Source of the DNA: Alphaproteobacteria bacterium
GTDB taxonomy: Bacteria > Myxococcota_A > UBA796 > CAJQPC01
Length of the DNA stretch: 64,000 nt
Assembly (NCBI GenBank): GCA_020632795.1
Contig: JACKEV010000006.1
Span: 678,501-742,500, forward strand
Reading direction: 5' to 3'
In this document: positions 1-7,798 of the stretch, one piece after another
Layout of the letters: the number at the start of each line of letters is the position of its first letter
Position numbering within the stretch: the stretch's first letter is position 1
Notes under the pieces: model-generated
What the model saw: only the letters and a program-made list of their open reading frames with translations
Told to the model about the DNA's origin: nothing
The model's database searches: none
Made by a program: the position numbers and the translations under genes

Positions 1-1287
1 GTGCTGGAGGGGGTCGCCGTGGAGAGCCTGTCGCCGCTCGGCGGCGCCGGGCCGCTGGAGGACGGGCTCTCCATCATCCGGAGCGATGGCCTCACCGATC
101 TTGAGGGCCTGGAGGGCATCTCCTCCTTCAGCGCCCAGCTCTACCTCGGGGTCAACGCCTCGCTCAGCGACATCTCGGCGATCGCCGGGGTGACGCTGGT
201 GGATGAGCTCTACCTGGGGCCCAACCCCGCGCTGACCGACCTCTCGCCGCTGTCGTCCCTCGAGACGGTGACCGGTCGGGCCATCCTGGTGGTGGAGGGG
301 CCCGCCGACCTCAGCGGGCTCTCCGGGCTGCGGGAGGTGGGGGACACGCTGTGGTTGACCGCGACCTCGATCTCCACCGTGGGCCTGGAGGGGCTGCACA
401 CCGTCGGCACGCTGCTGGTTGACGGCTATGAGGGGCAGGGGCTGGAGGGGCTCACCGGCCTGACCACTATCACCGACCTCGAGGTCATCGACAGCCCGGG
501 CCTGGTGGACCTGAGCGGCCTGACCGGGCTGGAGACGGTCCGGTTCATCACCATCGAGGGCAACGACGCGCTGACCTCGCTGAATGGGCTGGACAACGTC
601 ACCGAGGTCACCTGGAATGTGTACATCAACCGCAACGACGCCCTCCGCACCCTGAGCGGCCTCGACAGCCTGCGCACGGTCAACTACCTCAAGGTGAAGA
701 ACAACCCGCAGCTTCTGGATGTCGACGGGCTGGGGAGCCTCAGCGAGATCACGGCGCTTCGTCTGCGCCACAACGCGCGCCTGGCCTCCATCGACGGCCT
801 GGGGCCCATCGAGGAGATCGCCTCGATGACCCTGGAGGATCTGCCCGCGCTGGCATCGCTGGAGGGGCTGGAGACCCTGGTTGAGGTGGTCGGCTCGTTC
901 AACCTGATCGGGCTGGATGCCCTCACCGATCTGAGCGGCCTGGAGGCCCTGGAGGTGGTCGGGTCGATGGAGATCGCGCAGTGCGCGGCGCTGGAGACGC
1001 TGGAGGGCCTCGACAGCCTGCGGCGCGTGTATGGCACCTTCGAGGTGGACGACAACGACGCGCTCGTGAGCCTGGATGGGGCGGAGCGGCTGCGGCGGGT
1101 CGAGTATCTGTTCCTCTACAACGGCGCGCTCCTGGAGGACGTCACCGCCCTGCACGGCGTACAGGAGGTCACCCGCCACCTCTACATCATCTACAACCCC
1201 AGCCTGGCCGACGCCGACGCCCAGGCCCTGCGCGACGCCATCGGCACCATCGGCGGCAACGTGACCATCCGGGACAACGGGCCCTGA
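1..1287 (+). CDS. LRR-type surface protein, 5' end cut by window edge
   Basis: C-terminal 428 residues of a protein built almost entirely of about 24-residue leucine-rich units of the form 'L..LsGLdsLt.v...l.i..ndaL'. These resemble the receptor-L-domain/LRR solenoids of bacterial surface proteins. Aligning by eye with the next gene, the GGAGPL segment lies about 20 residues from the left edge here but about 230 residues into the paralogue. The signal peptide, Asp/Thr/Gly/Glu linker and first repeats therefore lie outside the window, and the GTG at base 1 is only an in-frame codon. The C-terminus shares the ALRDAIGTIGG and NGP ending with the three following genes. An outer-surface adhesion or recognition role is inferred from family resemblance only. 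Confidence 0.8.
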   Translation: MLEGVAVESLSPLGGAGPLEDGLSIIRSDGLTDLEGLEGISSFSAQLYLGVNASLSDISAIAGVTLVDELYLGPNPALTDLSPLSSLETVTGRAILVVEGPADLSGLSGLREVGDTLWLTATSISTVGLEGLHTVGTLLVDGYEGQGLEGLTGLTTITDLEVIDSPGLVDLSGLTGLETVRFITIEGNDALTSLNGLDNVTEVTWNVYINRNDALRTLSGLDSLRTVNYLKVKNNPQLLDVDGLGSLSEITALRLRHNARLASIDGLGPIEEIASMTLEDLPALASLEGLETLVEVVGSFNLIGLDALTDLSGLEALEVVGSMEIAQCAALETLEGLDSLRRVYGTFEVDDNDALVSLDGAERLRRVEYLFLYNGALLEDVTALHGVQEVTRHLYIIYNPSLADADAQALRDAIGTIGGNVTIRDNGP

Positions 1288-1302
1288 GGCCCTGGAGCAG
1301 AC

Positions 1303-3309
1303 ATGCGCGCCTGGCACCTGATGTTCCTCGCGGCCCTCGGCTGCGGCGACAAGGACACCTCGACCGACGACTCCGCGGAGCCGACGGAGACCGCCGAGCC
1401 AGAGGACACTGGCGAGGCTGACGACAGCGGGGACACCGGGGATACCGGTGAGACCGGAGACACCAGCGAGACCGGAGACACGGGGGACACCGGCGAGGTC
1501 GATCCGCCCGACTGCGGTGACGCAGACGTGGTCACGGTCGACCACGTCGTGGGGCTCGATCCGCCCCTCTGCGACGGCCGGCCAGGGCCGATCCGGGTCG
1601 TCGGCGACATCACGGCCTACGGCAGCGCGGTCACGGATCTCTACGAGCTGTCCTGCGTCTGCGCCGTCGACGGCAGCCTCTGGGTGGACGCCCAGGCGGT
1701 GACCTCCCTGGCACCCCTCTCCGCCTTGACCGAGGTGACCGGCACCGTGCTCCTCTCCGATCTGCCCCGCCTGCCCACCCTGGAGGGGCTGCACAACCTG
1801 CGCTCCGCGGAGTCCGTGGACCTGCGCGACCTCCCGCAGGTGACCGACCTCCGGGGCCTCCGGGGCCTCCGCTCGGTGGCGTGGAGCCTCGATCTGCAAG
1901 AGATGAGCGGGCTGCGCGACCTCTCCGGGCTGGGAGACGTCACCATCACGGTGCTCAGCCTGTCTTCGAACAGCCTCCTCACGACGCTGGATGGGCTGCC
2001 CGCCCAGTCCACCCTGGAGAGCCTCCGCCTGGTCAACACGCCGCTCACCAGCCTCAGCGCGCTGGGCGGGGCCGGGCCGCTCTCGTTGGGCCTCAGCGTC
2101 GTGGAGTGCGATGCGCTGACGTCCCTGGACGGCCTGGAGGGCGTCGGGGCCAGCCCGTATGAGATCTGGCTGGAGGACAACGACGCGCTCACCGACATCT
2201 CGGCGCTGGCGGGTGTTGCCTCGGTCGGCCGGCTGTGGCTGGGCGGCAACACCATGCTGAGCGACCTCTCGCCCCTGTCCACCCTCACGCGGGTCGACGG
2301 GGACGTCACCCTCTCGGTCAGCGCGCCGTCGGACCTGAGCGGGCTCTCCGGGCTGACCGAGGTGACGGGCGACCTGAACCTGATCGACGCGGCGGTCTCC
2401 ACCGCCGGCCTGGAGGCGCTCCAGTCGGTGGACACCTTGACGATCCGAGGCTTCGTCGGCGCCGATCTGCGCGGCCTCGGCGGCCTCACGGCGCTCGACA
2501 CCCTGGAGATCCTGGACAACCCGAGGCTGCTCAGCCTCTCCGGGCTGACCGGGCTGACCGAGGTGCGCGACGTCACGGTGGAGGACAACGACGCGCTGAC
2601 CGACCTCGCCGGGCTGGACAACCTCAGCCGCGTCAGCGGCACCCTGGACATCGCCTTCAACGACGGCCTCACCAGCCTCCAGGGGCTCGGGGCGCTGACG
2701 TCGGTGTCCACGTTCAAGGTGCGCTACAACCCATACCTGCCGGACACCGCCGGTCTGGAGGCGCTCGCCGAGGTGGGCACCCTGCGGGTGGTGAACAACC
2801 AGCGCCTGGCGTCCGTGGCCGGCTTCGGGCAGGCCGACGGGGTGGGCTCGGTCCGCTTTGAGGACCTCGCCGCGCTGACCTCGCTGGCGGGGCTGGAGGG
2901 CTGGACCGAGGTGGGCGATGTGGAGTTGACCGACCTGGACGGGCTCACCAGCCTCAGCGGGCTGGAGGCCCTCACCCTCACGGACGACTTCACCCTCAGC
3001 GGCTGCGACGCCCTGGAGCAGCTCGGCGGGCTCGACCGCCTGAGCCAGGTGAACGGGATGTTGGAGATCAGCGCCAACGGCGCGCTGCTGTCCCTGGACG
3101 GCGCCGAGGCACTGCGGGAGATCGGGGAGCTGCGGATCGACAACAACCCGGTCCTGGGCTCGGTGGCGGCGCTCCACGGCGTGGAGGAGGTCGCGGGGAG
3201 CTTCGTGATCATCGACAACCCCAGCCTGGCGACCGCCGACGCGGAGGCGCTGCGCGACGCCATCGGGACCATCGGGGGGACCGTCGCGATCGTAAGGAAC
3301 GCGCCGTGA
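1303..3309 (+). CDS. LRR-type surface lipoprotein (paralogue 2)
   Basis: 668 residues. The N-terminus MRAWHLMFLAALGC is a short lipoprotein signal peptide ending in a lipobox cysteine, so the mature protein should be lipid-anchored. An acidic, Thr/Gly-rich linker follows (about residues 17-68, repeated DTGE/DTGD). Next is a segment with four cysteines shared with the neighbouring paralogues, including a CVC pair. The rest is an LRR solenoid to the C-terminus, ending ALRDAIGTIGG then NAP. It starts 15 bp after the stop of the first copy, so the array is probably co-transcribed. The linker is a likely stalk holding the solenoid off the membrane. Ligand unknown. Confidence 0.85.
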   Translation: MRAWHLMFLAALGCGDKDTSTDDSAEPTETAEPEDTGEADDSGDTGDTGETGDTSETGDTGDTGEVDPPDCGDADVVTVDHVVGLDPPLCDGRPGPIRVVGDITAYGSAVTDLYELSCVCAVDGSLWVDAQAVTSLAPLSALTEVTGTVLLSDLPRLPTLEGLHNLRSAESVDLRDLPQVTDLRGLRGLRSVAWSLDLQEMSGLRDLSGLGDVTITVLSLSSNSLLTTLDGLPAQSTLESLRLVNTPLTSLSALGGAGPLSLGLSVVECDALTSLDGLEGVGASPYEIWLEDNDALTDISALAGVASVGRLWLGGNTMLSDLSPLSTLTRVDGDVTLSVSAPSDLSGLSGLTEVTGDLNLIDAAVSTAGLEALQSVDTLTIRGFVGADLRGLGGLTALDTLEILDNPRLLSLSGLTGLTEVRDVTVEDNDALTDLAGLDNLSRVSGTLDIAFNDGLTSLQGLGALTSVSTFKVRYNPYLPDTAGLEALAEVGTLRVVNNQRLASVAGFGQADGVGSVRFEDLAALTSLAGLEGWTEVGDVELTDLDGLTSLSGLEALTLTDDFTLSGCDALEQLGGLDRLSQVNGMLEISANGALLSLDGAEALREIGELRIDNNPVLGSVAALHGVEEVAGSFVIIDNPSLATADAEALRDAIGTIGGTVAIVRNAP

Positions 3310-3363
3310 GGGATGATCCGATCAGACCTGTGGTCACTCTCCCATCACAGGAAGGGAGGTTTC

Positions 3364-5397
3364 ATGCGTGCCTGGCCCCTGATGTTCCTGGCAGCCCTCG
3401 GCTGCGGCGACAAGGACACCTCGACGGACGACTCCGCTGAGCCCGAAGACACCGGCGAGACCGGAGACACCGGCGAGACCGGAGACACCGGCGAGACCGG
3501 GGACACCGGCGAGACCGGGGACACCGGCGAGACCGGGGACACCGGCGAGACCGGCGAGACCGGGGACACCGGGGACACCGGGGACCCGGGCCCGCTGACC
3601 TGCGCGGACGCGCCGGTGTTCACCGGCGACCACCGGGTCACCCGCGACCCCGCGCTGTGCACCAGCGACGCGCTCCTCCGCGTGGTCGGCGACATCGAGC
3701 TCTACTACGACGAGACGTCCGATCTCTCGACGCTGTCGTGCGTCTGCGCGGTCGAGGGGGACCTGGAGATCTACCGCGTCGACACGCTCACCACGCTGGA
3801 GCACCTCGAGAACCTCACCTCGGTGTCGGGCACGCTGCGGGTCAGCGACGTGCCGCTGCTCACCAGCCTGGACGGCCTCCAGAACCTCACCGAGGTCGGG
3901 ACCCTGAACCTCAACGACCTGCCGGCGCTCCAGGATCTGGACGCGCTCACCAGCCTGACCACGGTGGGCTGGCTGGCCCTGGGCAACGCGCCCCTGGTGG
4001 AGGACCTCAGCGGCCTGGAGGGCGTCACCCTCAACGCGCTCACCCTGAACAACGACGACGCGCTGACCTCCCTGGAGGGCCTCCCGCCGCAGTCCGGGAT
4101 GACGAACCTCTACCTGAGCGTACTGCCGGTCACCGACCTGAGCGTGCTGGGCGGCGCGGGCCCGCTCAGCCAGCGCCTGCGGGTCTCCCACTGCGACAAC
4201 CTGACCAGCCTGGACGGCCTGGAGGGCATGGGCACCGAGACCGGCGAGCTGTGGATCACCGAGAACGGCGCCCTGACCGACATCTCGGCCATCGAGGGCG
4301 TGGAGATCGTTGAGGATCTCTACCTGGCCGGCAACACGGCCCTCGCCGACCTCTCCCCGCTGTCCACCCTCACCCGGGTGACCGACGACGCCACGCTGCG
4401 CCTGGCGGGGGCCTCGGACATGAGCGGGCTCTCCGGTCTGCAGGAGGTCGGCGACACGCTGCTCATCGGCTACTCGGCGGCGTCCACCGCGGGCCTGGAG
4501 GCGCTCACCTCGGCCGATGTGCTGGAGATATGGAGCTACGAGGCCGAGGATCTGCGCGGGCTGGTCGGCCTCACCGCCCTCAACGAGCTGGACATCTCCT
4601 ACAACCCGGGCCTTCGCAGCCTGGAGGGCCTCACCGGTCTGACCGAGGTGCCCACGGTCACCATCGACGACAACGACGCGCTGACCGACCTCTCGGGCCT
4701 GGACAACCTCACCCGCGTCAGCAGGGAGCTGGACATCAACCGCAACGACGCCCTGACCACGCTGAGCGGCCTGGACAGCCTGACCTCGATCAGCACCTTC
4801 AAGCTCCGCAACAACACGCACCTGGTGGACACCGAGGGGCTGGGCTCGCTCACCGGCGTCTACACCCTGCGCGTCCTGGACAACCGGCGCCTGGCGTCCA
4901 TCGCGGGCTTCGGCCCGGTGGGCAGCATCACCTCCGCGAACCTGGAGGACCTGCCGGCCCTGACCTCGCTGGAGGGCCTGGACAGCGTCACCGAGATCGC
5001 CGGCTCCTTCAACATCACGAACCTGGAGGCGATCACGGACCTGAGCGGGCTGGAGGCGCTGGAGGTCGTCGGCGGCATCAACCTCTACGGCTGCGACGCG
5101 CTGGAGACCCTGGTGGGCCTCGACAGCCTGCGGCGGGTGGTGGGCACCTTGGAGATCGACAACAACGACGCCCTGCTGAGCCTGGACGGCGCCGAGGCCC
5201 TCAACCGGGTCCGGGATCTGGACATCTGGAACAACGCCCTGCTGGAGGACGTCACGGCCATGCACAACCTGGAGGAGGTCAGCAACAACCTCAACATCCG
5301 GTACAACCCCAGCCTGGCCGCCGCCGACGCCGAGGCCCTCCGCGATGCCATCGGGACCATCGGGGGCACCGCCTACGTGTCGAACAACGGCCCCTGA
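3364..5397 (+). CDS. LRR-type surface lipoprotein (paralogue 3)
   Basis: 677 residues from the ATG at 3364, which gives the same signal peptide as paralogue 2 (MRAWPLMFLAALGC). It is preceded by an AGGAAGGGAGG ribosome site at 3350-3360, so longer in-frame extensions upstream are rejected. The lipobox is followed by the longest DTGETG linker of the set, about 45 residues encoded by near-perfect 18-bp repeats. The conserved four-cysteine segment (CVC pair included) and about 25 LRR units come next, with the shared ALRDAIGTIGG...NGP end. Strong similarity to genes on both sides indicates recent tandem duplication. Surface recognition or adhesion is inferred. Confidence 0.86.
   Translation: MRAWPLMFLAALGCGDKDTSTDDSAEPEDTGETGDTGETGDTGETGDTGETGDTGETGDTGETGETGDTGDTGDPGPLTCADAPVFTGDHRVTRDPALCTSDALLRVVGDIELYYDETSDLSTLSCVCAVEGDLEIYRVDTLTTLEHLENLTSVSGTLRVSDVPLLTSLDGLQNLTEVGTLNLNDLPALQDLDALTSLTTVGWLALGNAPLVEDLSGLEGVTLNALTLNNDDALTSLEGLPPQSGMTNLYLSVLPVTDLSVLGGAGPLSQRLRVSHCDNLTSLDGLEGMGTETGELWITENGALTDISAIEGVEIVEDLYLAGNTALADLSPLSTLTRVTDDATLRLAGASDMSGLSGLQEVGDTLLIGYSAASTAGLEALTSADVLEIWSYEAEDLRGLVGLTALNELDISYNPGLRSLEGLTGLTEVPTVTIDDNDALTDLSGLDNLTRVSRELDINRNDALTTLSGLDSLTSISTFKLRNNTHLVDTEGLGSLTGVYTLRVLDNRRLASIAGFGPVGSITSANLEDLPALTSLEGLDSVTEIAGSFNITNLEAITDLSGLEALEVVGGINLYGCDALETLVGLDSLRRVVGTLEIDNNDALLSLDGAEALNRVRDLDIWNNALLEDVTAMHNLEEVSNNLNIRYNPSLAAADAEALRDAIGTIGGTAYVSNNGP
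3448..3588 (+). repeat. In-frame 18-bp tandem repeats encoding DTGETG linker
   Basis: Runs of gacaccggcgagaccggg-type units, with a few 9-bp half units near the end, encode the flexible acidic stalk of the third LRR lipoprotein. The unit length is a multiple of three, so gain or loss of copies changes stalk length without breaking the frame. Confidence 0.85.
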
Positions 5398-5451
5398 GGG
5401 TGATCCATTCGGGGCGTCCAAGGCCTCTGTCCGTCACACGGGAGGCGCTCG

Positions 5452-7653
5452 ATGGGCACGTTGCTGCTGGGCATTGCTCTGCTCGCCGCCGGCTGCGGTG
5501 ACAAGGAGGAGACCACGGACGACACCGGGGCGGGGACCGACACCGAGGTGGTCGTCGACACGGGGGAGACCGGGGAGACGGCGGACACCGGCGAGACCGG
5601 GGACACCGCCGACACGGGCGAGCCGGAGGACACGGGTGAGCCGGAGGACACGGGCGAGCCGGAGGACACGGGTGAGCCGGAGGACACCGGGGACACCGGC
5701 ACGCCGCCCTCTCCCTGCACAGACGCGGACGTCTTCACGGGAGACCACCTGGTCGGTCGGGATCCTGCGCTCTGCGCCAGCGAGACGCTGCTCCGCGTGG
5801 TCGGTGACATCGGTGTCTGGGACGACGACGTGACGGATCTGTCGACGCTGTCCTGTGTGTGTGAGATCGAGGGCAACCTCGACATCGTCAGGGCCGAAGC
5901 CCTGAGCAGCGTGGATCACCTCGAGAACCTCACCGCCGTGTCCGGCCGGCTGCGCATCGTCGGCTCGCCGCTGGTGCCGGCGCTGACGGGACTCGAGAAC
6001 GTCACGTCCGTCGGCACCCTGACGCTGGAGGGGCTGCCGCTGGTGACGGAGCTGACGAGCTTCCACAACCTCACGACCCTGGACACGCTGACGCTTCGTG
6101 ATCTGCCGCTCGTGACGGAGCTGACCGGCCTCGACAACGTCACGACCGTCGGCACCCTGACGCTGGACGAGCTGCCGATGCTCCAGGATCTCACCGGGCT
6201 GTCTGCCCTGACGTCGGTGCAGACGTTCAGCCTCTCCTACGCGCCGCGGGTCCGCAGCCTGCGCGGGCTGGAGGGCGTCACCCTCACCGGGCTCATCCTG
6301 GCCAACAACCGCGCGATGGCCTCCATCCGACAGCTCCCGGCGCAGTCCGGGATCACCTGGCTCGAGCTGACCATGCTGCCGGTGACGGACTTGAGCTCGC
6401 TGGGGGGAGCGGGCCCCTTGACGGGGCGGCTCCGCGTGGTCGGCTGCCACGCGCTGACCAGCCTGGCGGGCCTCGAAGGCATCTCCACCCAGGCCGGCGA
6501 GCTGATGCTCGCCGGCAACGAATCGCTGACCGACATCTCAGTGCTCCAGGGCGTGGACACCGTGGAGGAGCTCTGGCTCGCAGACAACGTGGCGCTGGCG
6601 GACCTGTCCCCGTTGAACACCCTCACCCGCGTGGTCCGCGACGCCACCCTGCGGGTAGCCGGGGCGTCTGACCTCACCGGGCTCTCCAACCTGCAGGAGA
6701 TCGGCGGCATCCTGGAGCTGAGCCACTCGGCCGCGTCCACCGCCGGGCTCGAGGCCCTGACCAGCGTCTACGTCCTGCGGGTGTTCGGCATGGAGGTCGA
6801 GGACCTGCGCGGGCTCGTGGGGATCTCCTGGCTCATGGATCTGGAGCTGTCCCACAATCCGAACCTGGCCGATCTGGAGGGCCTCTCCAGCCTGACCACG
6901 CTCTGGGGGACGGCCATCATCAACGACAACGACGCGCTGACCGACCTCTCCGGGCTGGACAACGTCACCGAGATCTCCCGCGAGCTGGACATCAGCGACA
7001 ACGACAGCCTGACCACCCTGAACGGGCTGGACAGCCTGGAGCGGGTGGGAATCCTCAAGCTTCGGGACAACCCCCTTCTTCAGGACACCGAGGGGCTCGG
7101 CGCGCTCACCATGCTCTATGCCCTGCGGGTTCAGGGCAACCCGCAGCTGATGTCCCTCGCAGGGATCGGCCCGGTGGACTCCACCCGATGGGTCATCCTG
7201 GACGACCTGCCCGCGCTGACCTCGCTGGAGGGGTTGGACAGCCTCGTCGAGGTCATCGGCCCCGTGACCCTCCATGAGCTGGACGCGATCGAGGACATGA
7301 GCGGCCTGGAGGCCCTCGAGATCGCCGGCGGGCTCACCGTGTCCGGCTGCTCGGCCCTGGTAAACCTCAACGGCCTGGACAGCCTGTGGCGGGTGAACGG
7401 CACGTTTCAGATCGACGGCAACGACGCCCTGCTGCGCCTGGACGGCGCCGAGGCGCTGAGGATCACCTGGAACCTGGATCTCCGTGACAACACCCTCTTG
7501 ACCGACGTGACCGCCCTGCAGTCCGTCCAGGAGGTCTTCCAGGACCTCACCATCACGGGGAACACCAACCTCGCCACCGCCGACGCCGAGGCTCTGCGGG
7601 ACGCCATCGGGACCATCGGCGGCGCCGCCACCATCTCGGGCAACGGCCCCTGA
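5452..7653 (+). CDS. LRR-type surface lipoprotein (paralogue 4)
   Basis: 733 residues. ATG is preceded by GGGAGG at 5440-5445. The signal peptide MGTLLLGIALLAAGC has a lipobox at Cys15 and is different from copies 2 and 3, although the following CGDKEETTDD is clearly related. The stalk (about residues 24-85) switches from DTGE units to EPEDTG units. The body has the four-cysteine start, extra repeats around residues 185-250 with near-identical PLVTEL blocks, and the shared C-terminal ALRDAIGTIGG...NGP. It is the most divergent of the four, suggesting the oldest split. Function beyond an anchored LRR surface protein is unknown. Confidence 0.86.
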   Translation: MGTLLLGIALLAAGCGDKEETTDDTGAGTDTEVVVDTGETGETADTGETGDTADTGEPEDTGEPEDTGEPEDTGEPEDTGDTGTPPSPCTDADVFTGDHLVGRDPALCASETLLRVVGDIGVWDDDVTDLSTLSCVCEIEGNLDIVRAEALSSVDHLENLTAVSGRLRIVGSPLVPALTGLENVTSVGTLTLEGLPLVTELTSFHNLTTLDTLTLRDLPLVTELTGLDNVTTVGTLTLDELPMLQDLTGLSALTSVQTFSLSYAPRVRSLRGLEGVTLTGLILANNRAMASIRQLPAQSGITWLELTMLPVTDLSSLGGAGPLTGRLRVVGCHALTSLAGLEGISTQAGELMLAGNESLTDISVLQGVDTVEELWLADNVALADLSPLNTLTRVVRDATLRVAGASDLTGLSNLQEIGGILELSHSAASTAGLEALTSVYVLRVFGMEVEDLRGLVGISWLMDLELSHNPNLADLEGLSSLTTLWGTAIINDNDALTDLSGLDNVTEISRELDISDNDSLTTLNGLDSLERVGILKLRDNPLLQDTEGLGALTMLYALRVQGNPQLMSLAGIGPVDSTRWVILDDLPALTSLEGLDSLVEVIGPVTLHELDAIEDMSGLEALEIAGGLTVSGCSALVNLNGLDSLWRVNGTFQIDGNDALLRLDGAEALRITWNLDLRDNTLLTDVTALQSVQEVFQDLTITGNTNLATADAEALRDAIGTIGGAATISGNGP
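5620..5691 (+). repeat. Four 18-bp tandem repeats encoding EPEDTG linker
   Basis: Four consecutive 18-base units (gagccggaggacacgggt with c/t variation) in frame in the fourth LRR lipoprotein. It is a different unit from the DTGETG array of the previous gene, so each stalk has expanded independently. Confidence 0.85.
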
Positions 7654-7731
7654 CGCGCGCCCTCAGAACCTCCCCCCGGCTTGGCTCCATCCTTGGAGAA
7701 CAGCCCTCCAGCGCCGATCCGGTGGGGGTGA

Positions 7732-7747
7732 GGTCAACCCTTTGACC
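7732..7747. promoter_or_regulatory. Possible operator: GGTCAA-4-TTGACC inverted repeat
   Basis: A perfect 6-4-6 inverted repeat (GGTCAA, CCCT, TTGACC) lies 51 bases upstream of the HEAT-PilT start, in the only sizeable gap between the LRR array and that operon. The right arm also resembles a -35 box, but no good -10 follows at normal spacing. Dyad symmetry suggests a regulator site; the protein that would bind it is unknown. Confidence 0.3.
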
Positions 7748-7798
7748 GTCGACATGCGATGATTCCCGGGTCACCTGGCAGGAGGAGTCCAGGTCCCC

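Noticed and set aside
1..3. GTG at base 1 as the true start of the first gene
   Set aside because: Paralogues show about 210-240 more N-terminal residues; the window simply begins inside the gene.
3448..3588. CRISPR-like repeat block
   Set aside because: Units are 18 bp without spacers and are in frame in a coding gene.
3334..5421. Long antisense open frame opposite the third LRR lipoprotein
   Set aside because: Shadow of a repetitive high-GC gene; no start context, no protein features, and the sense frame has signal peptide and repeats.
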